From an uncultured Saprospiraceae bacterium (GTDB taxonomy: Bacteria; Bacteroidota; Bacteroidia; Chitinophagales; Saprospiraceae), in the NCBI GenBank assembly GCA_937934275.1, contig CALHAM010000132.1, positions 1 to 37,580 of the forward strand: DNA of 37,580 bases, in the 5' to 3' direction. Within the stretch, counting starts at the first letter, position 1; every line of letters starts with the position of its first letter. Both the position numbers and the translations under genes were made by a program. Below the pieces are notes generated by a model. That model was not told the DNA's origin. It did not search any database and worked only from the letters and a program-made list of their open reading frames with translations. Below are positions 8,131 to 16,772 of this stretch, one piece after another.

Positions 8131-10452
8131 ATGCGAGCCGCTGTTTTGTTGACGCTTAGCCTCTTTTCCCTGACGCTGCCTGCTCACCGGCAGCAAAGCC
8201 CGCTGCCGCCCAAAGGCAATTGCGACCCGTTGGCCAAACCCTTTTGGGGATACTCCTTCCTATTGCCCGACCTTGTCAACAAAAATGCCGCTTATGCTCC
8301 TTTCTTCATGCGCTGGGACGACTACTACGACCGCTACTACTTCCAGCAAGACCATCAGCGCGAAGAAAACATTGCCGAATGGCGCGACCGCTTTTGCAAC
8401 ATTGCCAAATCCGAGGACGTAGACTTTGTCGTCTACCAAGCCAGCACCAATGATTTATTGGTGCTGCGCGACCTGGCTTTTGCGCGCGCTGAACCAGAGC
8501 AGTTACCATACCCGTTCATCGACAATACTTTCGCCGAGGTGCTGGCGTACAACGGTTGTATAGAGGCCATAGATTATTTGGTTTTTGCCCGACAGTGTGA
8601 ACCTTACGTTGCGCCACCCAACGACGGCTGGACGCGCTCGCAGCGCGACGGCGAGCGGATGCAAGCGCTTATAGAGGAAGGCAAAGAGCGTTTGCTGCAT
8701 ACCTCTTCGCACTTTTTGCGGATGCGCTACGCTTATCAAGTAGTGCGTTTGGCCCATTACGCTGGTTTTTGGCAACAGACGGTTGATCTATACAATTATT
8801 TGCTGCCCAAGATCGACCGGCGGCGGCCTAGCGCAGCGTACTATTGGGCTTTAGGGCATTTGGCCGGGGCTTTACAGCGCTTGGGCAAAACGGCTGAAGC
8901 AGCCTACCGATATTCCCTCATTTTTCGTCACTGCCCCTCTAAGCGCATTCAGGCGTTCCGCAGTTTCTATCTAAAAGATGAAAACGATTGGAAAGCCGCT
9001 CTTCGCTTGTGCCGGAACGACTCCGAGCGGGCCACGCTGCGTTTGTTAAAGGCTGCCAAAAACCGGCCTTTTTCTGTGGCAGATTTGGAGACCATCTACC
9101 GCTTAGAGCCAGAAAGCCCACACCTGGAACTGATGTTGGTGGGCATGACGCAGGAGTTGGAGCGTATTTTCTTACACACTGCACTCACGCAGAGGAAAAG
9201 AGGCGGCCCACTCGTTCGAGAATCGCGCGACCAGGCTGCTCAGCGCCTCATTGATTTACAGCGCGCTGCCCGCCGCATTGCCCGAGAGGGCAAAACGCCC
9301 AAACCGCAATTGTGGCAGGCCATGACGGGCTATTTGGAACTGTTGGCCAACGACTTGGTGGCGGCAGATACCACTTTCAAACGCGTGTTGGAGCGCTTGG
9401 CTAACCGTACTTACGATAAAACGCTGAAACGCCAAATAGCGGTCTGGCAAATGCTGGGCGAACTGCTGCGACTCGACGGAAAAAACGAAGCCAGCGACAG
9501 CGTCTACTTTGAATTGCGCGCCCGCTCGCTTTTCCGCGAGATACCGGCCTTCGAACCCTTTGCTCGCGATCTGCTGGGCGACCGATACGCGACCCAACAG
9601 CATCCAGGAAAGGCTGTCGTCGTTGCTTACGGCCCTAATGCCATCCTGTACAATCCTAAATTAGAGGAACTCGATGACCTCATCCGACTGGCGCGTAGCG
9701 ATACGAGCATCTTTCTGTTCAAACTTATGCCCGGCGACACCAGCATGGAGCAAATTCTGGCTCGACTGCTCGAGATAAAGGGCGCTTACTTGCTCGGACA
9801 GGGACAACCCGAAGCAGCGCTGGCCGTATTTCGCCAGATACCTCCTACGCAAAGGCTCTATCTGGAGCAGTTCAGCCCGTTTAAAGAGTTCTTCGATGAG
9901 AAAATACACCGCCCTGTAACGGATAGTTTGCTCCTGAACCGGATCGAAATCGCTGAAAAAATTATTGAGTACGAACAACGCGCCAAAGCAGCCTTGGCCA
10001 TGAATGAGCCTGTGGCAGCTTGGTATTTCTACTTAGTTGGCTTGGCTTATTACAATATGTCCTATTTCGGACATGCTTGGGCCGCAACGGACTTCTACCG
10101 CAGCGGCTACAATTGGAACCGATTGGCCCAAGGGCCGGTCTTTCCCTTGCGCGGCTCGCCCAGCGGCAATCGAGAGAACACCGATGTCAGTTTGGCTCTT
10201 TATTATTTCGAACGGGCGTTGACCGAAGCGCGCAACCCTGAATTGGCCGCGCGCGCAGCGTTTATGGCGGCTCGATGTCAGCAGAAACAGTGGTTCTGCC
10301 ACCCGGACTGCCGCTACCGACCTGGAAATAGAATGGTGCCTCAGCTGCCCGAAGCCTACAGCAGCTACTACAAGCGTCTGAAGCGCTACGAAAAAACAAC
10401 CTCCTACCAACAGATCGTAGAAGAGTGCCGCTGGTTGCCCTATTACGAGTAG
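8131..10452 (+). CDS. Secreted helical-repeat (TPR-like) protein of unknown function
   Basis: The 773-residue product has a Sec signal peptide (hydrophobic core at about residues 4-17). The N-terminal region after it is rich in aromatics (WGYSFLLPDL, WDDYYDRYYF). It is followed by many short helical repeats with TPR-like spacing, for example AHYAGFWQQTVDLYNYL, LQRLGKTAEAAYRYSLIF and GQGQPEAALAVFRQI. The C-terminal segment has a small Cys cluster (about residues 717-729: ARCQQKQWFCHPDC). I recall large secreted proteins of this style as a Bacteroidota family with no assigned function, but cannot verify this here. The gene lies 23 bases after mtgA on the same strand, which suggests a periplasmic role linked to the cell wall. 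No enzymatic motif is seen. Confidence 0.8.
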   Translation: MRAAVLLTLSLFSLTLPAHRQQSPLPPKGNCDPLAKPFWGYSFLLPDLVNKNAAYAPFFMRWDDYYDRYYFQQDHQREENIAEWRDRFCNIAKSEDVDFVVYQASTNDLLVLRDLAFARAEPEQLPYPFIDNTFAEVLAYNGCIEAIDYLVFARQCEPYVAPPNDGWTRSQRDGERMQALIEEGKERLLHTSSHFLRMRYAYQVVRLAHYAGFWQQTVDLYNYLLPKIDRRRPSAAYYWALGHLAGALQRLGKTAEAAYRYSLIFRHCPSKRIQAFRSFYLKDENDWKAALRLCRNDSERATLRLLKAAKNRPFSVADLETIYRLEPESPHLELMLVGMTQELERIFLHTALTQRKRGGPLVRESRDQAAQRLIDLQRAARRIAREGKTPKPQLWQAMTGYLELLANDLVAADTTFKRVLERLANRTYDKTLKRQIAVWQMLGELLRLDGKNEASDSVYFELRARSLFREIPAFEPFARDLLGDRYATQQHPGKAVVVAYGPNAILYNPKLEELDDLIRLARSDTSIFLFKLMPGDTSMEQILARLLEIKGAYLLGQGQPEAALAVFRQIPPTQRLYLEQFSPFKEFFDEKIHRPVTDSLLLNRIEIAEKIIEYEQRAKAALAMNEPVAAWYFYLVGLAYYNMSYFGHAWAATDFYRSGYNWNRLAQGPVFPLRGSPSGNRENTDVSLALYYFERALTEARNPELAARAAFMAARCQQKQWFCHPDCRYRPGNRMVPQLPEAYSSYYKRLKRYEKTTSYQQIVEECRWLPYYE

Positions 10453-10534
10453 GCATATGTCGGCTTTGCGCCGAAGAACTGCTTTGAGCACAGCCATCGT
10501 TGCGCAACAGCCCTTCTTTGCAGGAGTAAATACT

Positions 10535-10542
10535 TAACTTTG
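10535..10542 (+). promoter_or_regulatory. Putative -7 element (TAACTTTG) of metK
   Basis: TAACTTTG is an exact match to TAnnTTTG and lies 69 bases before the metK ATG. A TTTG at 10517-10520 is 14 bases upstream of the box, shorter than the usual 19-21. I looked for a SAM riboswitch in the leader that follows and see no convincing one. Confidence 0.5.
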
Positions 10543-10610
10543 CGCGGTTTCAGAGCGACGTGCGCTTTGCTTGGGTTTTTCACTAAAAAAATAACAACCA
10601 CACTACCTGC

Positions 10611-11855
10611 ATGCCTTACCTATTTACCTCCGAGTCGGTGTCGGAAGGGCACCCCGACAAGGTTGCTGACCAAATCAGCGACGCTATACTGGATGAGTTT
10701 CTGCGCCTTGACCCAGAATCTAAAGTTGCTTGCGAAACGCTGGTTACTACCGGATTAGTGGTAGTGGCTGGTGAGGTGCGCTCGCGTGCCTATGTAGATG
10801 TGCAAGATGTGGTGCGCCGCACCATTCAGCGCATTGGCTACAACCGCGCAGAATACCAATTTGAAGCCCAAAGTTGTGGGATTATTAGTGCGCTGCACGA
10901 ACAAAGCCCAGACATCGCCCAAGGAGTAGATGTTGGTCGAAAAGAAGACGATCAGGGCGCCGGCGATCAGGGCATGATGTTCGGATACGCTACTAACGAA
11001 ACCGACAACTACATGCCTCTTGCCTTAGAATTAGCCCATCAGCTGCTTTTGGTCCTTTCTGAGATTCGCCACGAGGGCAAGCAGATGAAATACTTGCGCC
11101 CCGACGCTAAAAGCCAAGTAACGATCGAATACACGGATCGCCACAAGCCACGGCGCATCGACACAATCGTACTGAGTACTCAACACGACGACAACGTCAG
11201 CCAGGAGCGCATTGCTCGCGACATTCAACGCATTCTTATCCCGCGCGTCAAGAAGCGCTTGCCTGCACGTTTGCAGCGGCTTTTCACTAAAAACATCCGC
11301 TACTTCATCAATCCTACGGGTAAGTTCGTCATTGGCGGTCCGCACGGCGATACAGGCCTGACAGGGCGCAAGATTATTGTGGATACCTACGGCGGAAAAG
11401 GTGCGCATGGCGGTGGTGCCTTTAGCGGCAAGGACCCTTCAAAAGTGGATCGCTCAGCGGCGTATGCGATGCGCTACATCGCCAAAAACCTTGTGGCGGC
11501 CGGCTTGTGCGATCAGGCACTCGTTCAGGTTGCCTATGCCATAGGGGTAGCAGAGCCTGTGGGGCTTTACGTCAATACCTACGGCACTTGTCGCGTCAGA
11601 GGCCTCAGTGACGGTGAAATCGCATGCCGTCTATTGGAAATTTTCAACTTGCGCCCAGCGGCCATCGTCAAACGGTTGGGATTAAAGAACCCAATCTTTT
11701 CTGAAACGGCTGCGTATGGCCACTTTGGCCGCACGCCACAGAAAAAAACTGTATGGTTCGGCGAAAATGGTCGGATGGTAGCGCGCGAAGTGGAAACGTT
11801 CACTTGGGAAAAATTAGATGCCGTAGACGACATTCGCCGCGCTTTTGGGCTTTGA
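10611..11855 (+). CDS. metK: S-adenosylmethionine synthetase
   Basis: MetK makes S-adenosylmethionine from methionine and ATP in the cytoplasm, as a tetramer. The 414-residue sequence is near family length. Signature blocks are all present: [20 protein letters not shown] at the N-terminus (ATP-binding His at about residue 14), [12 protein letters not shown] in the middle, and [21 protein letters not shown] followed by [19 protein letters not shown]. The start ATG at 10611 gives the usual [10 protein letters not shown] start. The next gene starts 4 bases after the stop, which suggests cotranscription with the metallopeptidase, although there is no functional reason for the link. Confidence 0.97.
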   Translation: MPYLFTSESVSEGHPDKVADQISDAILDEFLRLDPESKVACETLVTTGLVVVAGEVRSRAYVDVQDVVRRTIQRIGYNRAEYQFEAQSCGIISALHEQSPDIAQGVDVGRKEDDQGAGDQGMMFGYATNETDNYMPLALELAHQLLLVLSEIRHEGKQMKYLRPDAKSQVTIEYTDRHKPRRIDTIVLSTQHDDNVSQERIARDIQRILIPRVKKRLPARLQRLFTKNIRYFINPTGKFVIGGPHGDTGLTGRKIIVDTYGGKGAHGGGAFSGKDPSKVDRSAAYAMRYIAKNLVAAGLCDQALVQVAYAIGVAEPVGLYVNTYGTCRVRGLSDGEIACRLLEIFNLRPAAIVKRLGLKNPIFSETAAYGHFGRTPQKKTVWFGENGRMVAREVETFTWEKLDAVDDIRRAFGL

Positions 11856-11859
11856 TGAA

Positions 11860-13713
11860 ATGCAAAAGTTTACTTTACTGCTCTGTGTATGCCTGTGTAC
11901 AGCGGTGCCTCTGTTGGCTCAATCGCTTTACATGCCGCGCAATCTGCTGCGCGCCTATGAGCGACAAAACCGCTCTTGGGATGGCCGCCCTGGGCCAAAC
12001 TACTGGCAAAACCGCGCCGAATACCGCATTGAGGTAGCACTTTCGATGCCGGAGCGCGAAGTGCGCGGACAGGCCGCTATTCGCTACTTTAACAACAGCC
12101 CAGATACGCTTAAACTCATCCGCCTTAAATTGGCGCATGACTTATACCGCAAAAACGCTCTGCGCGCTTTCGAACTGAACCCAGAAGCCATCACCGATGA
12201 AGGCGTTGAGATGGAGGCAATTGTGGTAAACGGGAGGGCCGTAGAGAGGAGCCTTTGGAAGCGCAATGGCACTTTTTGCGACGTTGCGCTTCATGAGCCT
12301 CTTTTGCCGGGGCGAAGTGTGGAGATGTCGCTGGTCTGGCGCTTTCAAATGCCGCCGGCTGCGGGCGCGCCACGCGAAGGCGTCTATGACTCTACGACCT
12401 GGTTTGTACCCTATTGGTATCCGCAAATAGCGGTTTACGACGACTTGCGTGGCTGGGCCGATGCTCCTTACACCGGTTTACAGGAAATGTACAACGATTT
12501 TTCGGACTATCGGGTGCGCATTACGGTGCCTGCACAGGTAATGGTTTGGGCTACGGGGGTGTGGCAAAATCCTGAAGAAATCCTACAAGAGGAGTTCTAT
12601 CGGCGTTATCAGCGCGCTCAGGTGGCAGATTCGGTGTTGGCCATTTTTTCGGCGGAGGATTATGCGGCAGGAGCCAGTTTTTTCCGAGCCACTCACACCC
12701 ATACGTTTGAGTATCGTGCAGACAATGTGCCGGATTTTGCTTTTGCCACTAGCAGCCACTATTTGTGGGATGCCACCTCGACGGTAGTGGATACTGCCAC
12801 TGAGCGCCGCGCCTTTGTGAGTGCCGCCTACAGCCCGCAGTCGTTCGATTTTCGGCGAGTATGCCGGGCAGCTGCCGACGCCCTGTCTCTGATGTCGCGC
12901 TGGCTGCCTGGTAGCCCATATCCTTATCCGGCCATGACAGTCTTCAACGGCAGTGGGGGGATGGAGTTCCCTATGATGTGCAACAACGGCAGTACCTATC
13001 CTAACAGCCCAGTGGGCTTAACAGTACACGAAACGGCACATACCTACTTCCCCTTTCTGATGGGTATCAACGAGCAGGATTATGCCTGGATGGACGAAGG
13101 GTGGGCCTCTTTTTTAGATGTGCTTGTTACGGACTCTCTCGAAGGCAAGCCGACCGGGCGTTTGCGCAATTACCCGGACTTTGCTGGTACGGATGCTGAC
13201 GTGCCGCCGATGGTTCTTTCGCGGCATCTGACCAACCCGGCCTATCGCGTAGCGGCTTATAACCGCCCTCAAGCCGCTTATTTTGCTCTGTACCAAATGC
13301 TCGGTTACGAGCGCTTTCATCGCTGCATGACTGAGTATATCGAACGTTGGAAGGGGAAACACCCACAGCCTTATGACTTTTTCTTTACGTGGAACGAAGT
13401 GGCGGGCGAAAACCTTACCTGGTTTTGGAAGCCTTGGTTCTTCGATTGGGGATACCCTGACCTAGCTGTAGCGGGTGTTACGCGCAAAGGTATCATCGTG
13501 GAAAATGTGGGTACGATGCCGCAAACCGTCAGCGGTACCATCGCGTACGAAGATGGAACAGAGCAAACCTTCTGGTACACCGCCGACGTATGGAAGGATG
13601 GGCGTCGTACTTTTGTTGTGCCGCTGAAAAAACGCCTTGCTGTTCGCCAGGTACAACTGGGACATCCACACGTCTCTGACGCTAACGCTAGCAACAATCG
13701 CTGGCCACGCTAA
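11860..13713 (+). CDS. Secreted M1-family metallopeptidase
   Basis: The 617-residue protein has a signal peptide (about residues 1-20, ending LLAQ). Its core carries the gluzincin zinc site HETAH, with the third ligand Glu in WMDEGWAS about 20 residues later. The upstream block GGMEFPMM corresponds to the GAMEN exopeptidase motif of M1 aminopeptidases, here altered. The N-terminal part is beta-rich, as in M1 enzymes. There is no T9SS sorting domain, so a periplasmic or lipid-free secreted location is likely. Inferred role: zinc-dependent peptidase, probably an aminopeptidase. The ATG at 11860, 4 bases after the metK stop, places the signal peptide at the very N-terminus; a TTG at 11845 overlapping metK would add five unlikely residues. 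Confidence 0.88.
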   Translation: MQKFTLLLCVCLCTAVPLLAQSLYMPRNLLRAYERQNRSWDGRPGPNYWQNRAEYRIEVALSMPEREVRGQAAIRYFNNSPDTLKLIRLKLAHDLYRKNALRAFELNPEAITDEGVEMEAIVVNGRAVERSLWKRNGTFCDVALHEPLLPGRSVEMSLVWRFQMPPAAGAPREGVYDSTTWFVPYWYPQIAVYDDLRGWADAPYTGLQEMYNDFSDYRVRITVPAQVMVWATGVWQNPEEILQEEFYRRYQRAQVADSVLAIFSAEDYAAGASFFRATHTHTFEYRADNVPDFAFATSSHYLWDATSTVVDTATERRAFVSAAYSPQSFDFRRVCRAAADALSLMSRWLPGSPYPYPAMTVFNGSGGMEFPMMCNNGSTYPNSPVGLTVHETAHTYFPFLMGINEQDYAWMDEGWASFLDVLVTDSLEGKPTGRLRNYPDFAGTDADVPPMVLSRHLTNPAYRVAAYNRPQAAYFALYQMLGYERFHRCMTEYIERWKGKHPQPYDFFFTWNEVAGENLTWFWKPWFFDWGYPDLAVAGVTRKGIIVENVGTMPQTVSGTIAYEDGTEQTFWYTADVWKDGRRTFVVPLKKRLAVRQVQLGHPHVSDANASNNRWPR

Positions 13714-13752
13714 TCCGCGGGTTTTGTTTTACACACAAAACACCTCGCTCGC

Positions 13753-15204
13753 ATGAGAAGCGCTCAAGTATTCTTTGACCTAATGAGAACAAGAATCGGC
13801 ACACTGCGGCTGCTGACTGCCATGATAGTTTCTTACCTTTTTGGGCCAATACCTCTGTGGACACAGCAAAGCTTCGTCTTTAACGTAGAGGGTAGAAACT
13901 ATCGGGTTGAAGTAAGCTGGAGCGTCAAGCACGCTGGGAACACCTACGCAAATGCAACTGCCCATAGCTTTGATTTTTCAAAAGGAAATGCCTTCGATTT
14001 AGAGGTGCAATTCCGTTTTCTCGACGAAGTGCCGCCGCCAGAGGTGGAGCTGCTTTTGGGCTTTCAATACCGCCATGGCGGCAGTGCGTTGGCTCCTACT
14101 GAAGGAGAAAAACGCGCGCGCGGCATGCGGCACTTTCAGCGCTTTCAGGCCGTTGGTGGCGGCGCCGCCACCCTGACCCTAACGCCTAAAGTATGGCGCC
14201 GAACCCTTGATGCGGGAGTAGAGCTCCTAGCTTCTGGCTCACCAATAACATTAGGTTTTGCGGCTGCTCCGGCTGTTTCATCCGCTCCCTCAGTCGTCGC
14301 ACCTACGCCAAATATTGACTCCGCATCACGCCCAACACCACCGCCTGCTCCTCCTCAAGAGCCGCCGCTGACTTTCGCCCAAAAGGCAGAGAGCGAAGCT
14401 TATGCAAAAGCGGTAAGCACTCCCGATTCCGCCCAGCGCATCCGCGCGTTGATTGATTTCGTAGACCAATATCGCGCAGTTCATCCTCCTTCGCTCAACG
14501 TGCAAAAAGCCTTGCGCGAAGTGCCGTTCAGCACAAGCCTGCCTAAAAACCAAGCAACCAACCAGGTATCGTATGTGCTCGACTATGCTGTGCGCCCTTT
14601 CATCGATACGGCACAGGCCAATCGCTGGCAGTGGGACCTGAAAAACGTTGCTCCAGGCCGTTTCCAGCTCACCTTAAGTCCACTGAGCGATACTGTCACG
14701 ACGTTTATGCTCGCCGATATTGGAAAAAGCGCCCCTTTCGACCGTCCGCGCGTCTTGCAACCTTTTGAAAAAGTGCAGGTGTCGCTCGTCAGCCAGAGTA
14801 AAGAAGGCTTTACCCTTCGCTTTGCCGGCGGAACGCCGCCTTTCATGGTGTATCTGCTTCAAGACCGCATTACGCGCATGCGCTATTTGGTGCCTCAGAC
14901 GGATACTACGCTTACGTTGAGCAAGGATGCCTGTACAGTTTGCAAGGATGGGCCGCATACTTTAGAAATCTACACGGGTGATTTCAGTACCCTGCTTTTG
15001 CGCCAGGAGGATGCCATCAGCATAGAGCGGGCTAATCGCTGGCTACCTATGTTGACTATAAGCATCGCATTGTTTTTGCTGATAGCTTTTCATAAGCCCC
15101 TTCGCAAGTGGTGGCAACACTATTGGTACTATCGCAAATTGCGTGAGATTGAAGCGTGGGAGCGTACTATCGAAGAGGAAATAAAGCGACGAAAAAAAAA
15201 GTGA
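13753..15204 (+). CDS. Membrane-anchored protein of unknown function
   Basis: The 483-residue product has a hydrophobic N-terminal segment (about residues 18-36) that may be a signal peptide; a second ATG at 13783 would place it closer to the start. A beta-rich domain (about 40-165) is followed by an Ala/Pro-rich linker (about 168-206), a second predicted globular region, a small Cys pair (SKDACTVCKDG) and a C-terminal transmembrane helix (about 430-447). It ends in a strongly basic tail of about 30 residues (EEEIKRRKKK), which by the positive-inside rule would be cytoplasmic. No catalytic motif is recognised. It sits 39 bases after the metallopeptidase gene and 174 bases before the LysM gene, on the same strand. 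Bulk of the protein is probably periplasmic. Confidence 0.7.
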   Translation: MRSAQVFFDLMRTRIGTLRLLTAMIVSYLFGPIPLWTQQSFVFNVEGRNYRVEVSWSVKHAGNTYANATAHSFDFSKGNAFDLEVQFRFLDEVPPPEVELLLGFQYRHGGSALAPTEGEKRARGMRHFQRFQAVGGGAATLTLTPKVWRRTLDAGVELLASGSPITLGFAAAPAVSSAPSVVAPTPNIDSASRPTPPPAPPQEPPLTFAQKAESEAYAKAVSTPDSAQRIRALIDFVDQYRAVHPPSLNVQKALREVPFSTSLPKNQATNQVSYVLDYAVRPFIDTAQANRWQWDLKNVAPGRFQLTLSPLSDTVTTFMLADIGKSAPFDRPRVLQPFEKVQVSLVSQSKEGFTLRFAGGTPPFMVYLLQDRITRMRYLVPQTDTTLTLSKDACTVCKDGPHTLEIYTGDFSTLLLRQEDAISIERANRWLPMLTISIALFLLIAFHKPLRKWWQHYWYYRKLREIEAWERTIEEEIKRRKKK

Positions 15205-15314
15205 ACTGTGTCTTGGGCTGGCCGAAAAATCGCACATTAGAGCCAAAGAAAAAGAAGCGGTGAGCGCCCTCCTGATCTCTCGGAGATTTGGTCTTAAAGT
15301 ATAAAATCTTATCT

Positions 15315-15349
15315 CCTGAGCATTTGTGTGGTCTCGGGCAGATTTTTTT
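15315..15349 (+). terminator. Possible weak Rho-independent terminator
   Basis: CCTGAG (15315-15320) can pair with CTCGGG (15333-15338), with one G-T pair, followed shortly by a run of seven T (15343-15349). The stem is short, and a -7-like box follows immediately, so it may separate the unknown membrane protein unit from the LysM gene. Confidence 0.3.
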
Positions 15350-15353
15350 AGTT

Positions 15354-15361
15354 CATCTTTG
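15354..15361 (+). promoter_or_regulatory. Near-consensus -7 element (CATCTTTG) of the LysM gene
   Basis: CATCTTTG differs from TAnnTTTG only at the first base. It lies 17 bases before the ATG at 15379, giving a very short leader. Confidence 0.35.
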
Positions 15362-15378
15362 TAAAAAAAATTTCTGTT

Positions 15379-16761
15379 ATGACCACACACGCTGTAGTTG
15401 CGGGCGATACGCTTTTTAGCATCGCTCGGCGCTTCAACGTTACTGTAGATGACTTGCGCCGCGCAAACAACTTGAAAAGCGATAACCTGCGCGTTGGGCA
15501 GGTTTTGCGCATTCCAGGAAATGCTCCATCGCCTTCGCCACCATCAGCATCTTCTCCACCAGTTACTTCACCACCCTCCTCATCGAGCAGCGCTACTACG
15601 CTCATCTCATACACTGTGGCGCGTGGCGATACACTTTCGAGCATTGCGCGGCGCTTCAATGTAACAGTGGATGCCCTCAGACGCCAAAACAACCTCAAAA
15701 GCAACAACCTCAGAGTGGGTCAAACGCTGCGTATCCCGGTGCCATCGACAACGCCACCGCCAAATGTACCCACCCCCCCCTCACCACAGCCCGCTCCACC
15801 GGCGGTAAACCTAACATCGCCAGGCAATTATTTGAGCGCTCGACAGCGTTTTGAGCTGCGCATAATCCCAGATGTGGGCTTTCGCCGCTTCGAGCTGACC
15901 GTACCGCTGCTCAACGGCACTGCTGTGGTGGCGCGCATGCGCGATAATTTTACGCAATCCATCCACATGCGGTACCCGGAGGGCATCCTCTATCCAGGTC
16001 AGTCTACCATTGATCTCCCTAATGAGCGCGTTGCTTCGGTAGGATTAACACGCCGACAGGCCTCTGCTTTGGAGTTTGTCTCAACGCACGAGGGCAAATA
16101 CGACGCCATTAACAGCTACGACAGCGCTATTTTTTCCTACGGCTGCATCCAATTTGTCGGTGCGGCAGCACCCGGCGGTAGCCTCAATCGCCTGCTCATG
16201 AGTATGAAACGCTTCGCGCCTACGCGCTTTGCTCAGGTCTTCGAACAAGTGGGCATTGACACCGATGGCACGACGACCACCGTACTGGACGAAAATGGCC
16301 GCAGATGGGCAGGCGACGATGCCTGGCTCTACATCCAGCGAAATATCCCGCTTTACGGCGCTTTCATCCAAGCAGGTTTTGAACCAGACTTGGTGCTTGA
16401 ACAATTGCGCGCCGCCAATGAGCTTTACGTGCAGCCCACTCTAAACCTACGCCTGCAGATCAACATTGGCGGCATAACCCTCACCGTACCGCGTTTGGGC
16501 GACCTCATTCTTTCAGAGGGATTACTTACGGCGCTTATCGCTATCGCTATCAACCGCGGTACCGGTGCCATGGGGCGCCTCGTGTCGGAAGTCATGGCCA
16601 TCCTTGCTCAAGACATGGGCATTCGGACGGTGGAAGGGCTGTACCAAATCGATGAGCGCCTCATTTGCCAAACCATTGCCAATACGACTACCGACAGCCG
16701 TATTCGGGACCGGGCACAAGGAGCGATCGATGCAGGGCTAAGCTTCAGTAAGGTCGCTTGA
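15379..16761 (+). CDS. Protein with two LysM domains and a lysozyme-like C-terminal region
   Basis: The 460-residue product has two LysM repeats at about residues 4-46 and 78-120 (GDTLFSIARRFNVT and GDTLSSIARRFNVT). They bind N-acetylglucosamine-containing polymers such as peptidoglycan. A Ser/Pro-rich linker joins them (about 47-72) and another Pro-rich stretch follows (about 121-142). The C-terminal 300 residues include ALEFVSTHEGKYDAINSYD and FSYGCIQF (about 230-259). This resembles the active-site stretch of lysozyme-fold or chitosanase-like hydrolases, with Glu238 as candidate acid. No Sec signal or transmembrane helix precedes the first LysM, which starts at residue 4. How it reaches the wall is therefore unclear; release by lysis or a contractile injection apparatus are options. 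It converges on mrp with 11 bases between stops. Confidence 0.82.
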   Translation: MTTHAVVAGDTLFSIARRFNVTVDDLRRANNLKSDNLRVGQVLRIPGNAPSPSPPSASSPPVTSPPSSSSSATTLISYTVARGDTLSSIARRFNVTVDALRRQNNLKSNNLRVGQTLRIPVPSTTPPPNVPTPPSPQPAPPAVNLTSPGNYLSARQRFELRIIPDVGFRRFELTVPLLNGTAVVARMRDNFTQSIHMRYPEGILYPGQSTIDLPNERVASVGLTRRQASALEFVSTHEGKYDAINSYDSAIFSYGCIQFVGAAAPGGSLNRLLMSMKRFAPTRFAQVFEQVGIDTDGTTTTVLDENGRRWAGDDAWLYIQRNIPLYGAFIQAGFEPDLVLEQLRAANELYVQPTLNLRLQINIGGITLTVPRLGDLILSEGLLTALIAIAINRGTGAMGRLVSEVMAILAQDMGIRTVEGLYQIDERLICQTIANTTTDSRIRDRAQGAIDAGLSFSKVA

Positions 16762-16772
16762 AAAAAGCAGGC

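Noticed and set aside
10543-10610. SAM riboswitch in the metK leader
   Set aside because: The leader is too short and shows no conserved SAM riboswitch core or pseudoknot pairing.
11845-11859. Earlier TTG start of the metallopeptidase overlapping metK
   Set aside because: It adds five residues before a good signal peptide; ATG 11860 is better.
15287-15312. AGATTT...AAATCT hairpin upstream of the LysM gene as a riboswitch or RNA element
   Set aside because: The stem is short and AT-rich with a 14-base loop; no known RNA class matches.
15400-15740. DNA direct repeats as a mobile or tandem-repeat element
   Set aside because: The similarity is explained by the two LysM domains of the coding sequence.
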